A DNA stretch of 64,000 nucleotides. It comes from Limnomonas spitsbergensis (Eukaryota; Chlorophyta; Chlorophyceae; Chlamydomonadales). The notes under the pieces were generated by a model. That model made no database searches. It was not told the origin of the DNA and saw only the letters and a program-made list of their open reading frames with translations. The stretch lies in contig JAYJMM010000067.1 of assembly GCA_037349105.1 (NCBI GenBank), forward strand, positions 57,185 through 121,184, in the 5' to 3' direction. The translations under genes and the position numbers were made by a program. Shown one piece after another: positions 1-9,188 of the stretch (position 1 is the stretch's first letter; every line of letters starts with the position of its first letter).

Positions 1-11
1 TCGGAGCCAGT

Positions 12-116
12 CCACCGCGTCATATAAGTAAATTCGGACAGCCCGGGCGTCATATAAGTAAATTCGGACAGCCTAGGCGTCATATAAGTAAATTTGGACA
101 ACTCGGGTCGACGCAC
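12..116. repeat. 30-bp tandem repeat, about 3.5 copies
   Basis: The word CATATAAGTAAATTCGGACA recurs at 21, 51 and 81 (the last with one change), an exact 30-base period. The last unit ends in ACTCGGGTCG, which is also the core of the 29-30-bp units at 645-770, so the two arrays are related and flank the 102-bp array. No coding signal. Confidence 0.85.
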
Positions 117-123
117 GTTTTTG

Positions 124-632
124 ATGAGAGACGAAAAAATCGCGCGGTCTAACCCCATCTACACCCGATTAAAAAATACGACGATATGGGCTCATCGCAA
201 ACACCCCCCCATTTGACATACATGCAAAAGCTGACGAAAAACTGGGCGGGTTAAGCCCATCTACACTCGATTAAAAAATACGACGATATAGGCTCGTCGC
301 AAACACCCCCCCATTTGACGTACATTCAAAAGCTGACGAAAAACCGGGCGGGTTAACCCCATCTACACTCGATTAAAAAATACGACGATATGGGCTCGTC
401 GCAAACACCCCCCCATTTGACGTACATTCAAAAGCTGACGAAAAACCGGGCGGGTTAACCCCATCTACACTCGATTAAAAAATACGACGATATGGGCTCG
501 TCGCAAACACCCCCCCATTTGACGTACATTCAAAAGCTGACGAAAAACCGGGCGGGTTAACCCCATCTACACTCGATTAAAAAATACGACGATATGGGCT
601 CGTCGCAAACACCCCCCCATTTGACGTACATA
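124..632. repeat. 102-bp satellite, 5 copies
   Basis: The word TACGACGATAT begins at 177, 279, 381, 483 and 585, an exact 102-base spacing. Each unit has a GACGAAAAACCGGGCGGGTT segment, an AT-rich GATTAAAAAATACG segment and a C7 run. Copies 3-5 are nearly identical and copy 1 is the most diverged, as expected for growth from the right-hand side. Confidence 0.93.
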
Positions 633-644
633 CCGCAATGCGGA

Positions 645-770
645 TAACGTAAATTCGGACAACTCGGGTCGCGAGAACGTAAATTCGGACAACTCGGGTC
701 GCGAAGACGGAAAATTCGGACAACCCGGGTCGCGAAGACGGAAAATTCGGAAAACTCGGGTTGCGAGAGC
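645..770. repeat. 29-30-bp tandem repeat, about 4 copies
   Basis: Units contain AAATTCGGACAACTCGGGTC followed by GCGAGA or GCGAAGACGG. They are related to the units at 12-116. The 102-bp array sits between the two blocks. Confidence 0.8.
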
Positions 771-1070
771 TACACGGTCAACACATAAAAAGTCTTACAA
801 GTAACCGTGTATGGACATAACGCGCAAACAAACTGAAAAACAGACAAACCCGTAACCGAAAACGGACATCCCGCAACAAAAACGGACATCCCGCACCAGA
901 AGTAACAGAAATGTACATCCCGTACGACATCCCGTACAAGATATGACCTGTGGACGGTGGTGTACAAAAGAGTAAAATTGTGTGGAAAAGGAGTAAAAAT
1001 GGTATGAAAAAAGAGTGTAGGGGTCAGGATGCCCTCATTCCATGGCAGTCAGAGGTCTGGATGCCCTTAA
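771..1070. other. No gene recognised
   Basis: Low-complexity DNA with short repeated words (CGGACATCCCGCA twice, CGTACGACATCCCGTACAAG). A 65-codon minus-strand frame here has no start context or composition that would support it as a gene. Confidence 0.6.
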
Positions 1071-1074
1071 GGTT

Positions 1075-1142
1075 GGGGTGTGTAAAATCCCCGGCAGTCA
1101 GATAACTCGAGTTATCTGACTGCCGGGGATTTTACACACCCC
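1075..1142. repeat. Perfect 68-bp palindrome, no spacer
   Basis: Two 34-base arms are perfectly complementary around the centre AACTC|GAGTT at 1108/1109. Symmetry resumes past a single mismatch to about 1071-1146. The sequence could extrude as a cruciform or fold as a hairpin if transcribed. It could be a tail-to-tail junction of two copies of a short element, or a long-read inversion artefact. Confidence 0.95.
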
Positions 1143-1145
1143 CAC

Positions 1146-2050
1146 CACCCATGGCAGTTATACTTAGAGTACAAAGGTGTCGATACATACAGATTGAGAC
1201 GTTAGACTTTAGGGATGTGTTGGCGCTTAGGGGATTGCGACGTTAGCCTATAGGGATATACCGATGCTTAGGGGATTGCGACGTTCGACTATAAGGATAT
1301 TCCGAAGCGTATGGATTTATACGTTGGCTCTAGAGGGTTATACCGGCACTAAGGGATTGAGACGTTGGGGCATGGGAATGGTTTTATGGATACGCCGACA
1401 CATAGCGAGTATGATACGTTAGCATTGGGATTACACCAATACACATACATGGCGTGTATGTTGTTTATGTGAGAATTCCCGCCTTAACAACATTAATGCG
1501 AATGAATGGGCTTCTATGCACATGTTAAGGGTGGAAGGCTAGAAAATACTTCTTTTATGTAAAACTTTATGTAAAACTTTTATGTAAAACTTTATTTTTA
1601 CATTGAATTTCATCCCTTTTTATCTTAATATATATTTTATAATATTAAGTAAATATAGCCTTAACTCCTTTCACATACTCTGAAAGTGCCTGTGTGTTGC
1701 AATAATATGGTTAAGCGAGATTATTTTCTTCCTGACAAACCGATTTTTTACCTCAACTGCCTTAACATATCACCTTCGTTGACTATTCCGTTTGCATGAA
1801 GGGATACAAGGTCTAAAAAGATATGAAACACAAGAAGACACAGAGACATAGACGCAACCACAACCACAAGGGTATGTATCCTCCGCCACCCATGGTATTT
1901 TCTTAAGAGTGCCAAGGCACCGCTACATACATACTGATACGCTAGACTAGAGCGATATACATATGCTTAATGGACTGTGGCGTTATACTCAGGGACTGAT
2001 ACGTTATTACATAGGGATACACCGACACTTAGGGAATGATACACGCACCT
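1146..2050. repeat. Two diverged copies of a degenerate repeat block
   Basis: Blocks starting near 1146 and 1886 both open with CCACCCATGG, then a matching AGAGT-CAAGGT/CA-CGATACATAC stretch, then imperfect units of the form GAC-GTTA-ACTA-AGGGATATACCGATGCTTAGGG of about 40-50 bases. Between them (about 1540-1650) the DNA is very AT-rich and holds four copies of TTTATGTAAAACT. No gene is seen. Confidence 0.55.
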
Positions 2051-2190
2051 CTCATGCCTTAGCGCCACTCTCCTGAAAGGGGTGTGTGTGGGGTTTTTGA
2101 GAGGATGAGCAAAGTGGTGGTCAGAGAATGCAATGTTGGTGTTCGAAGATTGTGGCGGTTGGTATCTTGGGATTGGAGCACTTATAAGCT

Positions 2191-2586
2191 TTACACATCT
2201 ACTTTAACTAAGTAACCGTCGATGTCTGTAGCTCTCGTCCATTTGCATGTTATCATTGCATGCACGAATTCTTGGACATCGAACTTGTAGAAGATTCCAA
2301 GACGGCTTTGATCCTTCGCAATGCCAGCCATGCCCTCTTTGACAAGGTTGGTTAGTTTATTGCCGAGTTTCTTGGAACATGGCTTGTAGTTGCAACGAGG
2401 ATTGTTGCTCGTAAACCATATCAATAACTCTTCAAATAAGGGTTTGGACTGTAAAACCAAGTTGGTCGTGTTTTCGTAGTATGCGGGGATGATGTGGCAT
2501 TCTTTGATGAATTCATACTCAAAATCCAGGCTGGATTCCACGATGTCATGGTAGTAATCGGTCTTAGGGCGGTCAGGGCGGGTCAT
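2191..2586 (-). pseudogene. Orphan winged-helix fragment of a D5-like/SF3 replicative helicase
   Basis: This 131-residue frame resembles the C-terminal tail of virus-type SF3 primase-helicases rather than a complete protein. Residues 1-35 (RPKTDYYHDIVESSLDFEYEFI) look like the linker that follows the AAA+ core. Residues about 45-100 (LFEELLIWFTSNNP, then CSKKLGNKLTNLVKEGM) have the spacing of the DNA-binding winged helix at the end of poxvirus-D5-type proteins. The same pattern, with different residues, occurs at 14461-14946, so the window carries two such tails. No helicase core lies upstream on this strand (2,587-4,500 is repeat or unrecognised DNA), so I read it as a remnant of an integrated virophage or Polinton-like element. 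The family assignment is by eye; a standalone host DNA-binding protein is possible. Confidence 0.45.
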
Positions 2587-3640
2587 ATGTCGTCGGTAAC
2601 ATGAGAGCGCTTGATTTGGCCGCTTGATTTGCCCCCTATTTCAAGCCACTGGAAGACAGAGGCTTGAACGCACCTCGTTTCAAACGACAATCAGGCGTGG
2701 CCACTGAAAAGTCGAATTGACATCTATCGCCTGGAAATACTGTAAGTTACCAATTTTACCGAGGTAGATGTAGTGAATCACGACGGCGATTGACACAGGC
2801 GCCTATCGCAGGTCGCCTAGCGTGTACCGTAGGCAACCGACTTATAACAACTTCCAGCCGTGACTTTCTTACGCTTCGCAGGCTTTGAATGCGATCGAAA
2901 GTTGTACTACTGTGGTTAGGCATCAACTTACTGGGACGGCTAGCTCTCATTAACAAAGAAAGGTTGAGGGGCGCTTGAGGAAGTTTTATGATACCGTAAG
3001 CACCCCAAGGCTTCTAAGCAGCATACACAAGGTCGCTAAGGTCACTAAGGTCACTAAGCTGCAGCAGCGTAAGCCTACCAACATGTGTGCAGAAGCAAGA
3101 GTTATCCGGCAGCTCATAATTTTGACCGCCCTAAGCGAACGTCAGCAGATGCGACAAGAGTAAAGGAGACAGCAACAGAAGGATTCAGCGGTAGAGCTCT
3201 CAGTGTCAGGTGGAGTCAGCACTATGGGACTCGTTTTTGAGCTTGCATGTCTCGCATGTGTTGTGACTTGCCCATACCATATGCACATCGCCCAAGCGCA
3301 ACGCCCCGCTCGCATGCGCACCACCCTTCTTGCATGCGCATTTCCCTCGAGCAAGAGCAGCGCCCCGCACGTATACTAGCACATCCTGGTCTTCCTATCA
3401 CCGGCCTGTTTGCACAGTGCCCCACCGGTACTTGAATCCGTAGCACCCGATCACCTCATGCGCATGCACATCGTCCCGACGGATGGGCAACGCCGTCTAA
3501 ATGCCTCGCCAGCCTGCGGATTGGTGTAGTGCCCCACCCACCTGCAGTGCCCGCCCGTATTATTTACTGTGCACAGCGCCCGCCCGTATTACCGTGCCCC
3601 TCCGATGAGTGTAGTGCCCCACCCGCATGCACAGCGCTTG
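2587..3640. other. Intergenic, no gene recognised
   Basis: It begins with CGTCGGTAACATG and CTTGATT repeats that recur inverted at 10650-10998. A small triple repeat (GGTCACTAA) lies near 3031-3058. From about 3240 the sequence becomes a degenerate CATGCGCA / TGCCCCACC-rich stretch leading into the 59-bp array. Short overlapping frames on both strands do not look like genes. Confidence 0.5.
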
Positions 3641-3727
3641 CCTGTATGAACATTGCCATGCAAGTGGGTGCTACGCTCTTTCCAGAGAAACTGGCTTAAG
3701 AGGGTAACGCATCATGCCGTGCAAAAC

Positions 3728-4283
3728 AACAACCCTAAACCATCAACGGTGTGCACCGCAACCGCCCATTTTTCCTGTGCCCTACCAATGGATGCATCGC
3801 TTAACCGGTGGGTGCACCGCTTTATCGGCATGCACCACAACCGCCCGTGTTTGCCGTGCCCTGCTGGTGGGTTTTGCGCTTCACCAACATGCACAGTAAA
3901 CGCCCTTATTTCCTGTGCCCTACTGGTGAGTGTTGCGCTTCACCAGCATGCACCCCAACCGCCCGTATTTCCTGTGCCCTACTGGTGGGTGTTGCGCTTC
4001 AGTAGCATGCACCGCAACCGCCCGTATTTCCTGTGCCCTGCTGGTGGGTGTTGCGCTTCACTGGCATGCACCGCAACCGCCCGTATTTTCTGTGCCGTGC
4101 TGGTGGGTGTTCCGCTTCACCATCATGCACCCAACCGCCCGTATTTCCTATGCCCTGCTGGTGGGTGTTGCGCTTCAGTAGCATGCACCGCAACCGCCCG
4201 TATTTCCTGTGCCCTGCTGGTCGGTGTTCCGCTTCACCGGCATGCACCCAAACCGCCCGTATTTCCTGTGCCTTGCTGGTGGG
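3728..4283. repeat. 59-bp tandem repeat, about 9-10 copies
   Basis: CCTGTGCCCT recurs near 3971, 4030, 4089, 4147, 4206 and 4265, spacing 58-60. Each unit reads CCGTATTTCCTGTGCCCTGC-TGGTGGGTGTTGCGCTTCAC-CAGCATGCACCGCAACCG. Units before 3900 are more diverged. Overlapping frames are open on both strands because the unit lacks stops, which argues against coding. Confidence 0.88.
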
Positions 4284-4515
4284 AGTTGTGCTTGAGGTTT
4301 CTATAGTGAAAGATTTTGTGAAGGGTCCTGAGTTCTTCAAGATTAATGTGTGGAAATGGGTCCGAGGGGAGCCTTGCACACAGGTATATGCCGTTACCCC
4401 CCAGTCTGATTCTGATTCCGAGTGATTCATGCTGATTTAGAGTGGACATTTAAATTATTATTATGCTTGAACTGAGTGTAACAGTAGATTAAACTGATTG
4501 TAACAGTATGTGTAC

Positions 4516-5520
4516 TCGATGCGCGGCTCATTGGCTTTTAGTCTAAGCGCCGTCTCTGTTGTGCTATGAATGCTTGTTGGGCTGAAGCACCTACCATGAC
4601 GGTCACTACACCACTACAAGTATCCATTCACGGACCTTATATCACAAAGTAAGATTCAGAACTAGATGCAAGACTCATTGGCTTTCAGTCTTAGCGCCGT
4701 CTCTGTTGTGCTATGAATGCTTGTTGGGCTGAAGCACCTACCATGACGGTCACTACACCACTACAAGTATTTATTCAAGGACCTTATTACACAAGTAAGA
4801 TTCAGAACTAGATGCAAGACTCATTGGCTTTCAGTCTAAGCGCCGTCTCTGTTGTGCTATGCATGCTTGTTGGGCTGAAGCACCTACCATGACGGTCACT
4901 ACACCACTACAAGTATTTATTCACGGACCTTATAACACAAAGTAAGATTCAGAACTAGATGCAAGACTCATTGGCTTTCAGTCTAAGCGCCGTCTCTGTT
5001 GTGCTATGCATGCTTGTTGGGCTGAAGCACCTACCATGACGATCACTACACCACTACAAGTATTTATTCAAGGACCTTATAACACAAAGTAAGATTCAGA
5101 ACTAGATGCAAGACTCATTGGCTTTCAGTCTAAGCGCCGTCTCTGTTGTGCTATGCATGCTTGTTGGGCTGAAGCACCTACCATGACGGTCACTACACCA
5201 CTACAAGTATTTATTCACGGACCTTATATCACAAAGTAAGATTCAGAACTAGATGCAAGACTCATTGGCTTTCAGTCTAAGCGCCGTCTCTGTTGTGCTA
5301 TGCATGCTTGTTGGGCTGAAGCACCTACCATGACGGTCACTACACCACTACAAGTATTTATTCACGGACCTCATAACACAAAGTAAGATTCAGAACTAGA
5401 TGCGGGACTCATTGGCTTTCAGTCCTTACTGATGTGTTATATATGGTTGGTGGGCTGAAGCACCTACCATGATTGCAAGTACACCACTACTGGTATTCAT
5501 TCATGGACTTCATAACACAC
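4516..5520. repeat. 147-bp satellite, about 7 copies
   Basis: The word ACTCATTGGCTTTCAGTC starts at about 4673, 4819, 4966, 5113, 5260 and 5407, with a more diverged first copy at 4525. Spacing is 146-147 bases. Internal copies differ at only a few positions; the outer copies are diverged. No open frame crosses the array. Confidence 0.93.
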
Positions 5521-5985
5521 AGTTTAGAACGGTGCATACCCGTTGGGCCATGCTTAACGCTCGGCCGCGTGGGGCTGGTAGGAATGACTAGACTCAATTC
5601 CAGCTACCCTGCACAGCATGGGCCATGGTGCAGCCATGCCATCCTCCTATGTGAGGGGGCAGGAACATGGAACCCGGCATAACACAAATCATTATTGACT
5701 ACATGCGGGACAGAATGCCACTCAGGGACAAGTCACTGACGTTACACCTTTGGGCCCTCCAAAAAAAGGCTCCGCCGCGTGGGCGCCCTCAGAAACAAGT
5801 GCCCACACAAATGACGTGTGTGCAACCGAGTCAAGTTGAGCATCGCTTAGTAAATTAGAAATACGACTAAGTAACAGAAGCTTGCACCTGAAGACCATCA
5901 ATCAGGCAATGGCTGACAGCCTTCAGTCACAACACATGCTTGCACCTCTCTGCATCATGATATATGAATTTGAAAGCTACTTCAT
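5521..5985. other. Intergenic, no gene recognised
   Basis: Unique-looking DNA between the 147-bp array and the oxygenase-like ORF. Two short plus-strand frames (5473-5682, 5667-5858) have no recognisable domain. It would be the 3' flank of the minus-strand gene. Confidence 0.4.
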
Positions 5986-5988
5986 GTG

Positions 5989-6588
5989 TCAGCACAGGGT
6001 TGCAATGGCATCACATGGGACGCAGGGGATCAGGTGATTAACAGGGTAAGTGGTGTTAACCGGCTTAACCACACCCTTGCCAACCACATACATGTGGTTG
6101 CGCGGCGCTGTCATCCCCATCACATCTGCGTGCGAGGGCCCACCGCTGTGAAGGAGGAAGGGATGGATAATTAGCGCTTGGTCAGGGTGCAACAGCAGGT
6201 CGCGCCGCACGAGCATGCTTTGGGCGCTCGCAAACACACCCACCCAATCCTTCATAGCCTCGTAATCCTTGCCATCCTCCTCGCCCCTTTTCACCCACTT
6301 GGCGAAGTCCATCATCAAGGTGTGGCTCCGAGGCACAACTGCGATGTACAATAGCTCTGTGGTGGTAATCACAACCCAACCATCTGGCTGCTCCGGCTGG
6401 ATGAGGATGTCGGTGTGCTCCTGCTGTCTCCTAACTTTCTCCTTGCCATTCAGTATCCACGCTGAAGAGGTGACTGTCAGCAACTCCCTGGCAGCTCCAT
6501 CAGAGAGTCCACTAGCGCCGTTGACAAATGCTTGGAGGAGGCCACGCTTGCCGAGCTCCGACATGACGTACTCGTCAAACCTCTCCAA
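5989..6588 (-). CDS. Probable 2-oxoglutarate/Fe(II)-dependent oxygenase-like protein (C-terminal part)
   Basis: The 199-residue frame carries the hallmarks of a 2OG-Fe(II) dioxygenase double-stranded beta helix: an H-x-D pair (H58-T59-D60), a region around residues 71-90 that could form the next strands, and a distal histidine at residue 147 in HPFLLHSGGPS followed by an arginine (R163). In the family H, D and H bind Fe(II) and the arginine binds 2-oxoglutarate. Substrate cannot be inferred. The frame is shorter than typical full-length members (about 250-300), so the first methionine is probably internal and an upstream exon is missing. Upstream on this strand lie an 11-base G run (about 6617-6628), the 45-bp direct repeat and the 34-bp minisatellite. 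A splice acceptor (ATGTAG) lies just before the frame at about 6598. Assignment is by motif spacing only. Confidence 0.5.
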   Translation of the reverse strand: MERFDEYVMSELGKRGLLQAFVNGASGLSDGAARELLTVTSSAWILNGKEKVRRQQEHTDILIQPEQPDGWVVITTTELLYIAVVPRSHTLMMDFAKWVKRGEEDGKDYEAMKDWVGVFASAQSMLVRRDLLLHPDQALIIHPFLLHSGGPSHADVMGMTAPRNHMYVVGKGVVKPVNTTYPVNHLIPCVPCDAIATLC

Positions 6589-6645
6589 ACCTCTGAGCTA
6601 CATCCAGAGGAAGGGAGGGGGGGGGGGGACCAAAGTAAGAGGGGA

Positions 6646-6690
6646 TAGTAGGGATTGGGGTTCCCCTCTAGTTTTCTAAAAATATAGTAG
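6646..6690. repeat. 45-bp direct repeat, left copy
   Basis: Identical over 45 bases to 8023-8067. It starts TAGTAGGGATTGGGGTTCCC and ends in AAAATATAGTAG. The pair exactly brackets the 34-bp minisatellite. Confidence 0.95.
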
Positions 6691-8022
6691 TACTAGGGTG
6701 GTGCGCAAGCAAGCTGGCAAGCAGTACTAGGGTGGTGCGCAAGCAAGTTGGCCAGCAGTACTAGGGTGGTGCGCAAGCAAGCTGGCCAGCAGTACTAAGG
6801 TGGTGCGCAAGCAAGCTGGCCAGCAGTACTAGGGTGGTGCGCAAGCAAGCAGGCCAGCAGTACTAGGGTGCTGCGCAAGCAAGCGGGCCAGCAGTACTGG
6901 GGTTGTGCGCAAGCAAGCAGGCCAGCAATACTAGGGTGGTGCGCAAGCAAGCAGGCCAACAGTACTAGGGTGGTGCGCAAGCAAGCTGGCCAGCAGTACT
7001 AGGGTGGTGCGCAAGCAAGCAGGCCAGCAGTACTAGGGTGGTGCGCACGCAAGCAAGCTGGCCAGCAATACCAGGGTGGTGCGCAAGCAAGCTGACCAGC
7101 AATACCAGTGTGGTGCGCAAGCAAGCTGGCCAGCAGTACTAAGGTTGTGCGCAAGCAAGCAGGCTAGCAGTACTAGGGTGGTGCGCAAGCAAGCAGGCCA
7201 GCAATACTAGGGTGGTGCGCAAGCAAGTTGGCCAGCAATACTAGGGTGGTGCGCAAGCAAGCTGGCCAGCAGTACTAGGGTGGTGCGCACGCAAGCAAGC
7301 TGGCTAGCAATACCAGGGTGGTGCGCAAGCAAGCTGTTCAGCAATACCAGTGTGGTGCGCAAGCAAGCGGGCCAGCAGTACTAGGGTGGTGCGCAAGCAA
7401 GCTGGCCAGCAGTACTAGGGTGGTGCGCAAGCAAGCAGGCCAGCAGTACTAGGATGGTGCGCAAGCAAGCAGGCCAGTAGTACTAGGGTGGTGCGCAAGC
7501 AAGCAGGCCAGCAGTACTAGGGTGGTGCGCAAGCAAGCAGGCCAGCAGTACAAGGGTGGTACGCAAGCAAGCGGGCCAGCAGTACTAGGGTGGTGCGCAA
7601 GCAAGCAGGCCAGCAGTACTAGGGTGGTGCGCAAGCAAGCGGGCCAACAGTACTAGGGTGGTGCGCAAGCAAGCTGGCCAGCAGTACTAGGGTGGTGCGC
7701 AAGCAAGCTGGCCAACAATACTAGGGTGGTGCGCAAGCAAGCAAGCCAACAGTACTAGGGTGGTGCACAAGCAAGTTGGCCAGCAGTACTAGGGTGGTGC
7801 GCAAGCAAGCAGGCCAGCAGTACTAGGGTGGTGCGCAAGCAAGCAGGCCAGCAGTACTAGGGTGGTGCGCAAGCAAGCTGGCCAGCAGTACAAGGGTGGT
7901 GCGCAAGCAAGCTGGCCAGCAATACCAGGGTGGTGCGCAAGCAAGCTGGCTAGCAATACCAGGGTGGTGCGCAAGCAAGCGGGCCAACAATACTAGGGTG
8001 GTGCGCAAGCAAGCTGGCCAGC
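6691..8022. repeat. 34-bp minisatellite, about 39 copies
   Basis: The unit is AGTACTAGGGTGGTGCGCAA followed by GCAAGCTGGCCAGC, 34 bases, repeated for 1.33 kb with scattered substitutions (AAGCTGG / AAGCAGG / AAGCGGG) and a few 4-base insertions (GCACGCAAGCAAGC). The minus strand stays open for short frames that are artefacts of repetition. Confidence 0.95.
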
Positions 8023-8067
8023 TAGTAGGGATTGGGGTTCCCCTCTAGTTTTCTAAAAATATAGTAG
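8023..8067. repeat. 45-bp direct repeat, right copy
   Basis: Exact second copy of 6646-6690. It lies between the minisatellite and the MITE. Confidence 0.95.
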
Positions 8068-8071
8068 GTAA

Positions 8072-8285
8072 GGGGTCGGTCAGACTGCGTTGCGTATGAG
8101 GTTGCGTTTGGACTTCCAAACGCAAACGCAGACGCGAAACGCAGGGGGGGGGGGGGGGGGGTTAGCGTTTGGATAAAACATTGGTATGTTTAAATGGAAT
8201 CAACTGCGCCCTTATCTTCTGATAGGCTATTTACGATTATGAATGTCAAACGCAACCCACCAAACGCGATAGTCTGACCGACCCC
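8072..8285. mobile_element. Tourist/PIF-Harbinger-type MITE (214 bp)
   Basis: The terminal inverted repeats are GGGGTCGGTCAGACT at 8072 and its exact complement ending at 8285 (15 bases perfect). The element is flanked by TAA at 8069-8071 and TAA at 8286-8288, a 3-base TWA target duplication typical of PIF/Harbinger. It has no coding capacity, so it would move in trans. Internally it has repeated CGTTTGG/CCAAACG words, one forming a short hairpin at about 8106-8123, and an 18-base G run at 8144-8161. Superfamily is inferred from TIR and TSD, not from a transposase. Confidence 0.8.
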
Positions 8286-8658
8286 TAAGCACATGATCAA
8301 CAACGAGGTGCATGAGCCCATTGATGCAGCGGTTAAGGTATGTGTGCATTACCGAACCTGTCCATGTTTTATCCACTTTCTCTGTCTCCTCCGGATTGCC
8401 ACCCCCCTTCTCCAGCACAGAGGAAATGTAGCAGTTGGGGACGTGCTTCCGCTGGCCGCTGGCCTTCGTCTCCGTACTCCTGCTTGTGTTTGAGGCCGAG
8501 ACATCATCGAAGACGTTAATCAGGTCCTGATCCATCCCCTTGGTGAGATGTAAGAGATGGGACCCCAGATCACTCGAGGATTCGAAGGTGCCAGCCAATC
8601 CTGACTTGTACAGGTCCTCTGAGCTAGGAAATAGCTGAACTATCAGGAAGCCGCCCAT
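8227..8658 (-). pseudogene. Hypothetical ORF whose end is overwritten by the MITE
   Basis: The 143-residue frame has no recognised domain. Its last 20 or so residues (GRSDYRVWWVAFDIHNRK) are encoded by MITE sequence, so the native frame ends at about 8289. If the MITE and one TAA copy are removed in thought, the frame stays open across the 45-bp direct repeat. The downstream neighbour on the same strand is the oxygenase-like frame at 5989-6588, so this may be its upstream exon, pushed away by the MITE and minisatellite; that link is an inference. The region 8661-8717, just upstream of the ATG, has three copies of CAGCCTGAGTGTGT, so the true start is uncertain. Confidence 0.3.
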
Positions 8659-8719
8659 GCCAGCCTGAGTGTGTGCCAGCCTGAGTGTGTGCCGCCCATG
8701 CTAGCCTGAGTGTGTCTTA

Positions 8720-9188
8720 AAAAAAGGTTTGACCAGCTGGCCTCTAACGAAATATGAAAGAAAGAAATGCACATGCCCGTCACACATGCTAGTGATTCTT
8801 CACACAAGGTCGGAATCGTCCCGCGCCATATCACGGACTATCCACGGACTATCCACGTTGTGATAATGTGTGAACATCACAAGGCGGTGTTAGGTTTGTG
8901 TGGGGCATCTCTCCTATCCCCCCTCAGAAATAGAGAGGGGTATAGGATAGATAGAGGCTGCTAAGAATACAAATAACCGAAGCGTTGCTCGAGGGGCTGT
9001 TGGTACGTAATACTAAGTTCGGACGGTGTGGACGTGTGCTCGTTAATGTGCCTGGATCCACCATACAGCTATTCGTCCAGACGCACTAGGGCATCAGCTC
9101 CCTATCTATTATTTCTGTCTTCTCTCCTATTCTCCCCTTTCCTTTACCCGCCCTAGAGTCGCTCAATAATTTGAAATCTGACTGAAGG
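8720..9188. other. Intergenic region, possible divergent 5' flanks
   Basis: Lies between a minus-strand ORF starting at 8658 and a plus-strand gene starting at 9189. It holds a small duplication (ACGGACTATCC twice near 8832-8856) and a pyrimidine-rich stretch (CTTCTCTCCTATTCTCCCCT) about 50-70 bases before the ATG at 9189, plausible as a 5' leader. No defined promoter motif can be asserted. Confidence 0.35.

Noticed and set aside
770..967. 65-residue minus-strand ORF
   Set aside because: Short, in low-complexity DNA, with no motif or context.
3653..4306. 217-residue plus-strand ORF and its overlapping frames
   Set aside because: It coincides with the 59-bp tandem array, overlaps equally long frames in both orientations, and has no recognisable domain.
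6691..8022. CRISPR-like array of 34-bp repeats
   Set aside because: The 34-bp units are directly contiguous with no unique spacers, in a eukaryotic chromosome; it is a minisatellite.
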